Under the pieces are notes generated by a model. That model searched no databases and was not told where the DNA came from. It saw only the letters and a list, made by a program, of their open reading frames with translations. 64,000 bases of DNA from positions 496,001 through 560,000 of the forward strand of contig NZ_JAUSWX010000001.1 of NCBI RefSeq assembly GCF_030815405.1, in the 5' to 3' direction. Numbering within the stretch: the stretch's first letter is position 1; every line of letters starts with the position of its first letter. This document shows, piece after piece, positions 9,416-17,687 of the stretch. The position numbers and the translations under genes were made by a program. This stretch comes from Agromyces albus. Its GTDB lineage: Bacteria; Actinomycetota; Actinomycetes; Actinomycetales; Microbacteriaceae.

Positions 9416-11013
9416 ACGCCATCGTCGAGCTCGCCGGCCTTCGGGTCGCCTACCGCGACGACGAGGTGCTGCACGGCGTCTCGCTCACCGTCGGACGCGG
9501 CGAGATCGTCGCGATCGTCGGGGAGTCGGGCTCGGGCAAGTCGACCACGGCCAATGCGATCATCGGCCTGTTGCCCGCGCACGGCCGCATCACGGCCGGG
9601 TCGATCAGGGTCGACGGCGTGGACGTGACGCACGCGCCCGAGCACGAGCTCCGGCGCCTGCGGGGGCGCGTGGTCGGCTTCGTGCCGCAGGACCCGACGG
9701 TCGGGCTCGACCCGACCCAGCGGATCGGCACCCAGGTCGCCGAGGCGGTGCGCCTCCGCGGCGTGCCCAAGCCGTCGGTCGATGCCGAAGTCCTGGACGC
9801 CCTCGCGCAGGCGGGCGTCGACGACCCGCCGCTCCGGGCCCGCCAGTACCCGCACCAGCTCTCCGGCGGCCTGCGTCAGCGCGTGCTCATCGCGATCGCG
9901 CTCGCCGGCGACCCGAAGCTGATCATCGCCGACGAGCCCACGTCGGCACTGGATGTCACGGTGCAGCGCCGCATCCTCGACCACCTCGAGCGGCTCGTGC
10001 GCTCCCGCGGCATCTCGCTGGCGATCATCACGCACGACGTGGCGGTCGCGGCCGATCGCGCGGACCGGATCGTGGTCATGCGCGACGGCGTCGTCGAGGA
10101 GGAGGGCGAGCCGGCCCGCATCCTCACCGCGCCCCGCGCCGAGTACACGCGTGCGCTCATCGACGCCGCCCCCGGGCTCGCCCACGGTGGCGAGCTGGTC
10201 GCCCGTCACCAGGACGTCGCACCGGCGCCGGACCTGCTGCGCGCCGACGGGATCGGGAAGCAGTTCCCACTTCCCGGTGGGCGCGAGCCGTTCCGCGCGC
10301 TCGAGGACGTGTCGTTCACGGTGCAGCGTGGCCGCACCCTCGCCCTCGTCGGCGAATCGGGATCGGGCAAGACGACCGCGCTGCGCATCGCGCTCGGGCT
10401 CGAGCGGCCGACGACCGGGCACGTCGAGTTCGACGGGGTCGACCTCACGAGCGCGAGTCGACGGGAGTGGCGGCCCATCCGACGGCGGGTGCAGTTCGTG
10501 CACCAGAACCCGTTCGCGGCCCTCGACCCGCGGTTCACGGTGTTCGAGTCCATCAGCGAGCCGCTCGTCGCGCTCCGGATCGGAGATCGCGCGTCCCGTG
10601 CCGCCCGAGCGAGGGAACTCCTCGACCGGGTCGGGCTCCCGCAGTCCTTCCTCACCCGCCTCCCCGCGGAACTGTCGGGCGGGCAGCGGCAGCGGATCGC
10701 GATCGCCCGGGCGCTCGCTCCCGAGCCCGAGCTCGTGCTGCTCGACGAGCCCGTCTCGGCGCTGGATGTCTCGGTCCAGGCGCAGATCCTCGCGCTGCTG
10801 GCATCGCTGCAGCAGGACCTGGGCGTGTCGTACCTCTTCGTCTCGCACGACCTCGCCGTCGTGGCCGACCTGTCGCATCATGTCGTGGTGCTGAACGGCG
10901 GACACGTGGAGGAGACGGGCACGACCGCCGACGTGTTCCGCGCGCCGGCCACCGACTACAGCCGGGCGTTGCTCGACGCGGTGCCCGGCCGGAGCGCGGG
11001 GATGGCCGCATGA
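9412..11013 (+). CDS. ABC transporter ATPase, fused DppD-DppF type
   Basis: A 533-aa protein carrying both nucleotide-binding domains of a peptide-type importer. The first has Walker A GESGSGKST near residue 40 and signature LSGGLRQR; the second has GESGSGKTT and LSGGQRQR. Each has a Walker B with DEP. The start is ATG 9412, overlapping the DppC-like gene (ATGA); the frame is open far upstream only because of base composition. Fusion of the two ATPases is common in Actinobacteria. The transporter is therefore complete: lipoprotein, two permeases, dual ATPase. Confidence 0.92.
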   Translation: MNAIVELAGLRVAYRDDEVLHGVSLTVGRGEIVAIVGESGSGKSTTANAIIGLLPAHGRITAGSIRVDGVDVTHAPEHELRRLRGRVVGFVPQDPTVGLDPTQRIGTQVAEAVRLRGVPKPSVDAEVLDALAQAGVDDPPLRARQYPHQLSGGLRQRVLIAIALAGDPKLIIADEPTSALDVTVQRRILDHLERLVRSRGISLAIITHDVAVAADRADRIVVMRDGVVEEEGEPARILTAPRAEYTRALIDAAPGLAHGGELVARHQDVAPAPDLLRADGIGKQFPLPGGREPFRALEDVSFTVQRGRTLALVGESGSGKTTALRIALGLERPTTGHVEFDGVDLTSASRREWRPIRRRVQFVHQNPFAALDPRFTVFESISEPLVALRIGDRASRAARARELLDRVGLPQSFLTRLPAELSGGQRQRIAIARALAPEPELVLLDEPVSALDVSVQAQILALLASLQQDLGVSYLFVSHDLAVVADLSHHVVVLNGGHVEETGTTADVFRAPATDYSRALLDAVPGRSAGMAA

Positions 11014-12032
11014 GCCGCCGCTACGTGGTCATCGGCGGCGGCGCCGTCGGCTCGGTGCTCGCCGCGCAGCTCGAGCTGGCCGGCATCCGCACCGTGCTCG
11101 TCGCGCGCGGCGCCCACCTCGAGGCGATCCGCGAGCACGGGCTCCGCGTCCGGCGACCGGGTGGAGACGATCTCGTTCGGCTCGCGGTCGCCGCCGGTGC
11201 AGCCGAGGTGCGCCTGACGCAGGACGACGTGCTCGTGCTCGCCGTGAAGTCGCAGGACGCCGACGCCGCGCTCGCCGGGTGGGCGTGGCGGCCGGTCCTC
11301 GCCGAACGCTGCGGGTCGGTCGCGGCCGACCTGCCGATCCTCACCTTCCAGAACGGCCTCGCCGCCGAGGACGCCGCGCTCCGCCGGTTCTCGACGGTCT
11401 ACGGCGTGACGATCGGCATCGCCGCGAGTTATCTCGAGCCAGGGGAGGTCGTGTCCCCGTCGTACCCGGTGGTGGGCGTCGCCTGGCTCGGGCTCCATCC
11501 GGCGGCGAAGCGCGACGCGGACCCGCTGCAGGCCTCCCTCGTCGGCGACCTGCGGGCGGCGGGCTTCCACGTCGAGCCCGTGAACGACATCGCGACGTGG
11601 AAGGCGCGCAAGCTGCTCGCCAACGTGAACAACGGCCTCGACGTGCTCGACGGCTCCGACGCCGAACGCGTCGAGGCGCGCCTCGCGCTCGTCGCCGAGA
11701 CCCGCAGGGTGCTCGACGCCGCTGGGGTGCTGCCCGCGACCGACACCGGCCTCGGCGGGGGAACGCTCATCGTCGAGTCGGTGCCGGGGCACACCCCGGG
11801 GCGACTCTCGACGTGGCAGAGCTTCGCACGTGGCGCATCGAGCGAGGTCGACCACCTGAACGGCGAGGTGGTGCTGATCGCACGCCGGCATGGACTCGAC
11901 GCCCCCCTCAACGAGCGGCTGCAGCGACTGCTCGGGCGGCAGGCCGTCGAGGGGGCGCCGCCCGGCGCCCACACGCTGCACGACCTCCTCGCGGCGCACC
12001 GCCGCACCGAACTCGAAAGGACCGCCTCATGA
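11010..12032 (+). CDS. Ketopantoate reductase family oxidoreductase (PanE/ApbA fold)
   Basis: A 340-aa protein with an N-terminal Rossmann domain (VIGGGAVGSVLAAQL, NAD(P)-binding GxGxxG type) and a C-terminal ApbA_C domain containing WKARKLLANVNNG, which carries the Lys and Asn positions of the ketopantoate reductase site. It overlaps its neighbours by 4 nt on both sides. Family members reduce 2-oxo acids to 2-hydroxy acids. Its place in a sulfur operon suggests a catabolic 2-oxo/2-hydroxy acid substrate and argues against pantothenate synthesis; that is inference. Confidence 0.8.
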   Translation: MSRRYVVIGGGAVGSVLAAQLELAGIRTVLVARGAHLEAIREHGLRVRRPGGDDLVRLAVAAGAAEVRLTQDDVLVLAVKSQDADAALAGWAWRPVLAERCGSVAADLPILTFQNGLAAEDAALRRFSTVYGVTIGIAASYLEPGEVVSPSYPVVGVAWLGLHPAAKRDADPLQASLVGDLRAAGFHVEPVNDIATWKARKLLANVNNGLDVLDGSDAERVEARLALVAETRRVLDAAGVLPATDTGLGGGTLIVESVPGHTPGRLSTWQSFARGASSEVDHLNGEVVLIARRHGLDAPLNERLQRLLGRQAVEGAPPGAHTLHDLLAAHRRTELERTAS

Positions 12033-12763
12033 CCATCGCAACCCCCGCCACGCGCAGCACTGCGGATGTCGCCGCCTGGGACGAGCCCGAGGGGCTCGCC
12101 CCGCGCGGGACGCTCGTCGTGCTCGGCGGCCGCGGCGAGACACCGACGGTGTACGAGCGTTTCGGCGCCCGCATCTCACGCGACGCGTACCGCGTGCGCG
12201 CGCTCGGCGACGCCACGGCCGATACCGATGCCATCCGCCGGGCGGCCGTCGAACTGCTCACGGACGCCGACCTGCCCGCACCGAAGGTGCTCGTCGGTTC
12301 CGACGCGGGGGCGGCCCTCGCGCTCGAGATCGCCGCCTCGGCGCCGGCATCCGTCGACGCCCTGGTGCTTGCCGGTCTGCCCACGCGGGCCGATGCCGCC
12401 CACGCGATCGAGGCGCGGACCGCCTGCCCGAACCACCGGCGGGTGCTCGCCCGCGAGACCACCGACGAGGGACGTGACCGGACGCTGCCGCCCGAGCTGC
12501 TCGGTGTGACGGCGAGCGCGGTGCCCGTGCCGGTGCTCGCGATCCACGGCGACGCCGACGTGCTGAGCCCGGTCGACGACGCGATCGCGGTGCACCGGCA
12601 GGCGCCGCATGCCGAGCTGCACACGGTCGCGGGCGGGCGCCACGACATCCTGAACGACGTCACGCACCGGTCGGTCGCCGCGACGATCGTGCTGTTCCTC
12701 GAGCGCGTCCGTGCCTCGGCCGACGCGGCGCCCATCGTCACGCGGGTGGAGGACCGGACATGA
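12029..12763 (+). CDS. Alpha/beta hydrolase with Asp at the nucleophile position
   Basis: A 244-aa alpha/beta hydrolase. The nucleophile elbow reads VGSDAG, so the central residue of the G-x-Nuc-x-G motif is Asp, not Ser. Asp nucleophiles are known in epoxide hydrolases and haloalkane dehalogenases. A probable acid lies in IHGDADVLSP and the catalytic His in GGRHDI near the C-terminus. The start overlaps the preceding stop (ATGA) with AAAGG upstream. It is embedded in the sulfur operon, where it may open or cleave an intermediate; the substrate is unknown. Confidence 0.75.
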   Translation: MTIATPATRSTADVAAWDEPEGLAPRGTLVVLGGRGETPTVYERFGARISRDAYRVRALGDATADTDAIRRAAVELLTDADLPAPKVLVGSDAGAALALEIAASAPASVDALVLAGLPTRADAAHAIEARTACPNHRRVLARETTDEGRDRTLPPELLGVTASAVPVPVLAIHGDADVLSPVDDAIAVHRQAPHAELHTVAGGRHDILNDVTHRSVAATIVLFLERVRASADAAPIVTRVEDRT

Positions 12764-14100
12764 CCGGGGTGATCGAGTCGCCCGTCGTCGATGTCAGCGA
12801 CGCGGCACGACTCGCCGCGCGATCGGACCGATCCGGATGGACTCCCGTCGGTGTGCCGCGCGGCGTGGTGCTCGCGCACGACGTGGCGGAGGTTCGCCAG
12901 ACCCTCGCGTTCGCGTCCGACCACGGCATCCCCGTGGTGACGCGCGGCGCAGGCTCCGGGCTGACGGGCGCGGCGAGCGCCGGCGACGACGCGATCGTGC
13001 TCGATGTCTCCCGCCTCGACCGCATCATCGCCATCGATCCCGTCGACGGCCTCGCGCGCGTCGAGCCCGGTGTCATCACCGCCGACCTCGATCGCGCCGC
13101 GGCGAAGCACGGGCTCTTCTACGCGCCCGACCCCGGCAGCGTGGAGCTGTCGACGATCGGCGGGAACATCGCCACGAACGCCGGCGGCCTGCGCGGCGCG
13201 AAGTACGGCGTGACCCGCGACGCGGTGCTCGCGCTCGACGTGGTCCTCGCCGACGGAACGCTCGTGCGCCTCGGCCGCGAGACGCTGAAGGGCGTCGTCG
13301 GCCTCGACCTCGTGAGCCTCGTCGTCGGCTCGGAGGGCGCCCTCGGAGTGGTCGTCGGTGCGACGGTGCGACTCCTGCCCCGGCCGAACCAGGTCGCCAC
13401 GGTGGCGGCGTTCTTCACGGATGCCGCGGCCGCCGCCGGTGCCGCCGTCGCGCTCGCACCGGCCGGGCTGCGACCCGGCGTGATCGAGCTCGTCGACGGG
13501 CGAACGCTCGCGGCCATCGACGAGTTCCGCGACACTCGGCTCGCCGAGGGCGGCGGCTCGTTCCTGCTCGTCCAGTCCGACGGGTTCGGCGCGGCCGAGG
13601 AGATCACCGAGGCCGCGGCGGTGCTCGGTCGCACCGCCGTGAGCGTCGAGACCACGACCGACCCGATCCGCGCGCTCGCGCTCGCCGCCGCGCGCCGCGA
13701 CGCGCTGCCGGCCATCGAGGCCCGCGGTCGCGTGCTTATCGAGGACATCGCGGTGCCCCGCTCCCGGCTCGCCGAGGCGATTCGGCGCATCGAGGCGATC
13801 GGCGTCGAAACCGGCGCCGACGTCTACGTGTTCGCCCATGCCGGCGACGGCAACGTGCACCCGATCATCCGGCTGCGCGACGAATCCACGGCCGCGATCG
13901 CTCAGGCCGAGCGGGCGGCCGAGGCGATCTTCGCCCTCGCGCTCGAACTCGGCGGCACGGTCTCGGGCGAGCACGGGGTCGGCGCGCTCAAGCAGCGCTG
14001 GGCTGCTCGAGAGCTCGGCGAGACGGTGGTCGCGCTGCAGCGGCGCATCAAGGCGGTCTTCGACCCCGCCGACATCCTGAATCCCGGCAAGGCGCTCTGA
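12760..14100 (+). CDS. FAD-binding oxidoreductase, GlcD/D-lactate dehydrogenase type
   Basis: A 446-aa VAO-type flavoprotein. The FAD_binding_4 domain (VTRGAGSGLTGAA, then STIGGNIATNAGGLRGAKYG) is followed by the FAD-oxidase_C domain with HAGDGNVHP and SGEHGVGALK. Relatives oxidise 2-hydroxy acids such as glycolate or D-lactate. Together with the sulfurtransferase downstream, one reasonable model is oxidation of a thio-substituted 2-hydroxy acid to the 2-oxo acid. It overlaps the hydrolase gene by 4 nt and is followed by a 42-nt gap. Confidence 0.83.
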   Translation: MTGVIESPVVDVSDAARLAARSDRSGWTPVGVPRGVVLAHDVAEVRQTLAFASDHGIPVVTRGAGSGLTGAASAGDDAIVLDVSRLDRIIAIDPVDGLARVEPGVITADLDRAAAKHGLFYAPDPGSVELSTIGGNIATNAGGLRGAKYGVTRDAVLALDVVLADGTLVRLGRETLKGVVGLDLVSLVVGSEGALGVVVGATVRLLPRPNQVATVAAFFTDAAAAAGAAVALAPAGLRPGVIELVDGRTLAAIDEFRDTRLAEGGGSFLLVQSDGFGAAEEITEAAAVLGRTAVSVETTTDPIRALALAAARRDALPAIEARGRVLIEDIAVPRSRLAEAIRRIEAIGVETGADVYVFAHAGDGNVHPIIRLRDESTAAIAQAERAAEAIFALALELGGTVSGEHGVGALKQRWAARELGETVVALQRRIKAVFDPADILNPGKAL

Positions 14101-14142
14101 CGTGGCACCCGTCACCGCCGCCGTACCCGAAAGGAACCCATC

Positions 14143-15009
14143 ATGACCACGACGACCCTCACCCGAGCCGACGTGCTCGTCGACCCCGATGAGCTCGAGG
14201 CGCTGCTCGCCTCGGAGGCGCCGCCGCTGCTGCTCGACGTGCGCTGGCGCCTCGACCGCCCCGACGGGCGACCCGAGTTCCTCGCCGGGCACCTGCCCGG
14301 CGCCGTCTACGTCGACCTCGACCACGAGCTCGCCCGGCATGGCGACCCGCTCGACGGGCGGCATCCGCTGCCGCCGGTCGAGGCGCTGCAGGCCGCCGCC
14401 CGGGAGTGGGGCCTGCGCGAGGGCCAGTCGGTCGTCGTCTACGACGACCTCAAGAACCTGTCGTCGGCGCGAGCCTGGTGGCTGCTGCGGTACGCGGGGG
14501 TCGCAGACGTGCGGCTCCTCGACGGGTCGCTGCGCGGATGGACCGGTTCGGGCCGCGCGCTCGAGGCGGGCGAGGTCGTGCCGCAAACCGGTGACGTCGT
14601 GCTCGAATACGGGCACCTGCCCGTGCTCTCGATCGATGAGGTCGCCCAGTACCCGGCGTCCGGAACCGTGCTCGATGCGCGCGCGCCGGAGCGCTACCGC
14701 GGCGAGACGGAGCCGATCGACCCCCGTGCCGGACACATCCCCGGCGCGCTCAGTGCGCCGGCGACGGAGAACGTCGACACGCAGGGCCGCTTCCTCGCAG
14801 GAGACGTGTTGCGGTCGCGCTTCGAGGCACTCGGCGTGCGGTCGGATGCCCCGGTCGCCGCGTACTGCGGTTCGGGCGTCACGGCGGCAGCCGAGGCGGT
14901 CGCCCTCACCCTCGCGGGCTACGAGCCGGTGATCTACCCGGGGTCGTGGTCGCAGTGGTCCAACCACCTCGACCGGCCCATCGCAACCGGATCGGAGGCC
15001 GGATCATGA
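14143..15009 (+). CDS. sseA: Two-domain sulfurtransferase (thiosulfate/3-mercaptopyruvate type)
   Basis: A 288-aa tandem rhodanese. The N-terminal domain is inactive; the C-terminal domain carries the active Cys242 in the loop CGSGVT, the sequence typical of 3-mercaptopyruvate sulfurtransferases. Such enzymes move sulfane sulfur from mercaptopyruvate or thiosulfate to an acceptor. The Shine-Dalgarno AAAGGA precedes ATG 14143. Its presence in the operon supports a sulfur-releasing pathway that includes a thiol intermediate as well as sulfite. Confidence 0.87.
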   Translation: MTTTTLTRADVLVDPDELEALLASEAPPLLLDVRWRLDRPDGRPEFLAGHLPGAVYVDLDHELARHGDPLDGRHPLPPVEALQAAAREWGLREGQSVVVYDDLKNLSSARAWWLLRYAGVADVRLLDGSLRGWTGSGRALEAGEVVPQTGDVVLEYGHLPVLSIDEVAQYPASGTVLDARAPERYRGETEPIDPRAGHIPGALSAPATENVDTQGRFLAGDVLRSRFEALGVRSDAPVAAYCGSGVTAAAEAVALTLAGYEPVIYPGSWSQWSNHLDRPIATGSEAGS

Positions 15010-15653
15010 CCACCAAGCCCCTTGACGTCGTCGCCGTCGTCGGCAGCCTGCACGCGCCATCGAAGACCGCGGCGCTCATCGATGCGATCGTCGATCGTCT
15101 CGGCACGCAGCTGCCGGTCGATGTGCACGTCATCCGGCTGGCCGAGGTCGGGCCGGCGTTCGCCGGCACGCTGCGGCGTGATCAGCTGCCCGAGTCGGTC
15201 GAGCTCGAGCTGCGTGCGATCGAGCGCGCCGACCTGCTCGTGGTCGCGACGCCCGTCTACCGCGCATCGTTCACCGGGCTCTTCAAGCACCTGTTCGACT
15301 TCGTCGAGCAGTACGCGCTCGTCGACACCCCGGTGCTGCTCGCGGCCACGGGCGGCAGTGAGCGGCACGCGCTCATCCTCGAGCACCAGCTTCGACCGCT
15401 GTTCGGGTTCTTCCAGGCGGTCACGCTGCCGCTCGGCGTCTACGCGCACGACAGCGACTTCGTCGACTATCGGGTGGCGTCGCCGCTGCTGTTCGAGCGC
15501 ATCGACAATGCGATCCGCCGCGGCCTGCCGCTCATCCGCTCCTCCTTGGCCGAGCAGGCGAGGATCGAGCGCACGCTGGAGGCCGGGACGGAGCCGGTGG
15601 TCGAGCCGGCGCAGGTGCTCGCGGGGGCGCAGCCGGTGCGGCTCTATACCTGA
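15006..15653 (+). CDS. NADPH-dependent FMN reductase (MsuE/SsuE-like)
   Basis: A 215-aa flavodoxin-fold reductase that supplies reduced FMN to the LLM monooxygenase encoded first in the operon. Visible features are VVGSLHAPSKT at the FMN phosphate site and ATPVYRASFTGLFKHLFD, the FMN isoalloxazine-binding loop of the family. The start is ATG 15006, overlapping the sulfurtransferase stop. It is the last gene of the operon; the next gene is convergent. Confidence 0.87.
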   Translation: MTTKPLDVVAVVGSLHAPSKTAALIDAIVDRLGTQLPVDVHVIRLAEVGPAFAGTLRRDQLPESVELELRAIERADLLVVATPVYRASFTGLFKHLFDFVEQYALVDTPVLLAATGGSERHALILEHQLRPLFGFFQAVTLPLGVYAHDSDFVDYRVASPLLFERIDNAIRRGLPLIRSSLAEQARIERTLEAGTEPVVEPAQVLAGAQPVRLYT

Positions 15654-15765
15654 TGCCGGGTCGCGGCGTATGACGGCTCAGGATTCCGTCTCCTCGTTCG
15701 TTGCGACCGGACGGTTCGCCGAGGCGATCGAGCGTTGAGCCTGCTCGGGCAGCGACCGGCGCCAG

Positions 15766-16374
15766 TTAGCCGGACTCGTCGGGCCCATCGAGCTCGCCGA
15801 GTTCCTCCAGCAGGCGCAGGCCACGCTTCGCCCATGCGATCTCCTGATCGGCGCGAGCCACCTGGCCCTCGTAGGCGAACACCTTGAAGCGACTGATCCG
15901 CTCCCATTGGTCTTCGGGATTGGCGGCGAGGCGGCGCGCAAGGGTGCGACTCGTGCGATTCTCGATCGCCGCGATCTGCTCGAGGGCCTGTGCGCGCTGG
16001 TCGCGGAAGTGCTCGATATGGGCGCGAAGCTGGGTTGCTGCGGCGCCCGGTGCGGCCCACTCGAAGTAGGCCGCCCGCAAGTGCGCGGCATCCCGCTCCC
16101 TCACGTAGCCCTCGGGTTCGTTCTGCCAGTGCCGAAGGGCCCGCTCGCCATCGGGGGTGATCGAGTACTCGGTCTTGGTGGCCCCGCGGGAGCCCCACGG
16201 CACGGGCCTGCTCGAGAGGAGCCCCTCGGAATGCATCCGCCGAAGCTCGGGATAGATCTGCGAGTCGGGCGCATGCCAGACATGACCCACCGAGGTGCTG
16301 AACTGCTTGACCACGTCGTAGCCCGTCATCGGGCCCGAGGAGAGTAGAGCAAGCAGGGCCGAACGGAGGCTCAC
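15766..16374 (-). CDS. PadR family transcriptional regulator, probable VanR
   Basis: A 202-aa PadR regulator: a winged helix at residues about 1-75 (MTGYDVVKQF, YPELRRMHSEGLL, YSITPDGERAL) and a C-terminal dimerisation region with VirR-type helices. The GTG start at 16374 has AAAGGA 8 nt upstream; earlier in-frame codons would overlap the operator. It is divergent from vanAB. In Corynebacterium glutamicum the vanillate repressor VanR is also a PadR protein, so the same role is likely here. Two copies of one operator in the shared promoter region suggest control of both directions. Confidence 0.85.
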   Translation of the reverse strand: MSLRSALLALLSSGPMTGYDVVKQFSTSVGHVWHAPDSQIYPELRRMHSEGLLSSRPVPWGSRGATKTEYSITPDGERALRHWQNEPEGYVRERDAAHLRAAYFEWAAPGAAATQLRAHIEHFRDQRAQALEQIAAIENRTSRTLARRLAANPEDQWERISRFKVFAYEGQVARADQEIAWAKRGLRLLEELGELDGPDESG

Positions 16375-16442
16375 TCGCGAGTCCTTTCTCGTCTCGGGCG
16401 CGGCGTTCTCACCAGCGTAGCCGCGGCATCCCCTTGCAAAAT

Positions 16443-16499
16443 CACTATCGACATAGGTAGTGTATGCCCACATCAGCGAATACCTATCGAGATAGTTAT
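16443..16499. promoter_or_regulatory. Tandem PadR-type operators between padR and vanA
   Basis: CTATCGACATAG (16445-16456) and CTATCGAGATAG (16484-16495) are the same 12-bp core, 39 nt apart. Each sits in a larger dyad: CACTA...TAGTG at 16443-16462 and ATAnCTATCnnGATAGnTAT at 16480-16499. PadR regulators typically bind such AT-containing dyads. This is the most A+T-rich stretch nearby. Control by the divergent PadR protein is inferred. Confidence 0.7.
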
Positions 16500-16535
16500 T
16501 CGCGGCTCTTGGAAGAACTCAGCAGAGGATGCCCC

Positions 16536-17678
16536 ATGACCACGTCAATGACGACGAGCACGACGACGAGCACGACGAACAGCACGACCGCCAAGCTGCT
16601 GTCCTACCCACTCGACGCGTGGTATCCCACGGCGTGGGACCACGAGATCACGAGCAAGGGCATCATCTCGCGCACCATTGCCGGACGTCCGCTCGCGCTC
16701 TACCGCACCCAAGACGGCCACCCCGTCGCCCTCGCCGACGCGTGTTGGCACCGGCTCGCCCCGCTGTCCCAGGGAAAGCTCGTGGGGCGCGACGAGATCC
16801 AGTGCCCCTACCACGGCCTGCGCTACAACGCCGCGGGGCGATGCACGGCGATGCCTGCGCAGGAGACGCTGAACCCGTCGGCCACCGTGGCCTCCTACCC
16901 GGTGTCGGAGCGCTACCGCTACGTGTGGGTCTGGCTGGGCGACCCGACTCTGGCCGACCCGGCGCTCCTGCCCGACATGCACCAGCTGGAGAGCGACGAG
17001 TGGGCGGGTGACGGGGAGACGATCCACGCACCCTGCAACTACCAGCTCGTGCTCGACAACCTCATGGATCTCACCCACGAGGAGTTCGTGCATTCGTCGA
17101 GCATCGGTCAGGAGGAGCTCAGCGAGTCCGAGTTCGAGGTCACCCACGACGAGAACACCGTCACCGTGACCCGCTGGATGCGCAACATCGACGCCCCGCC
17201 GTTCTGGCTCAAGAACATGCGCGACAAGTTCCCCGGCTTCGAGGGCAAGGTCGATCGCTGGCAGATCATCCACTACACGTTCCCGTCGACGATCTGCATC
17301 GACGTGGGCGTCGCGGAGGCGGGAACCGGCGCACCGGGGGGCGATCGATCGCGCGGGGTCAACGGCTACGTCATGAACACGATCTCTCCGGAGACGGATC
17401 GCTCCTGCCACTACTTCTGGGCGTTCATGCGCAACTACCGACTGGAGAGCCAGCTCATCACCACGCAGCTGCGCAACGGAGTGCACGGCGTGTTCGGCGA
17501 GGACGAGGCCATGCTGCAGGCACAGCAGGCGGCGATCGACGCCAACCCCGACCATGAGTTCTACAACCTGAACATCGACATGGGCGGGATGTGGGTGCGC
17601 CGGCTCCTCGAACGCGCGCTCGAGGCGGAGGGCCGCTCCATCGCCGCTCCCGCCCCGGCGGCCTCCTCGAAGGCTTGA
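16536..17678 (+). CDS. vanA: Vanillate O-demethylase oxygenase subunit
   Basis: A 380-aa Rieske non-haem iron oxygenase that converts vanillate to protocatechuate and formaldehyde. The Rieske cluster ligands are C70, H72, C90 and H93 (CxH...CPYH), and the mononuclear iron motif D178-x2-H181-x4-H186 lies in NLMDLTHEEFVH. YPLDAWYPTAWDHEI near the N-terminus is typical of VanA. The first ~18 residues are a Thr/Ser run encoded by a repetitive ACG/AGC stretch; a start slightly downstream is possible. AGAGGA lies upstream of ATG 16536. It forms an operon with vanB. Confidence 0.92.
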   Translation: MTTSMTTSTTTSTTNSTTAKLLSYPLDAWYPTAWDHEITSKGIISRTIAGRPLALYRTQDGHPVALADACWHRLAPLSQGKLVGRDEIQCPYHGLRYNAAGRCTAMPAQETLNPSATVASYPVSERYRYVWVWLGDPTLADPALLPDMHQLESDEWAGDGETIHAPCNYQLVLDNLMDLTHEEFVHSSSIGQEELSESEFEVTHDENTVTVTRWMRNIDAPPFWLKNMRDKFPGFEGKVDRWQIIHYTFPSTICIDVGVAEAGTGAPGGDRSRGVNGYVMNTISPETDRSCHYFWAFMRNYRLESQLITTQLRNGVHGVFGEDEAMLQAQQAAIDANPDHEFYNLNIDMGGMWVRRLLERALEAEGRSIAAPAPAASSKA

Positions 17679-17687
17679 GGCGCGCTC

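Noticed and set aside
7060..11013. A single very long forward frame across permease and ATPase genes
   Set aside because: Only the part from 9412 encodes protein with known domains. The upstream part is Arg/Ala/Pro-rich out-of-frame translation of the transporter genes, a composition effect.
11908..14967. Long open frame on the minus strand opposite the FAD oxidase and sulfurtransferase genes
   Set aside because: Low-complexity Arg/Gly/Ala-rich translation without domains, antisense to well-supported genes; typical of very G+C-rich DNA.
16536..16592. Thr/Ser-coding repetitive stretch at the vanA start as a possible separate element
   Set aside because: It is in frame with vanA and simply an unusual N-terminus; no sign of an independent gene or mobile repeat.
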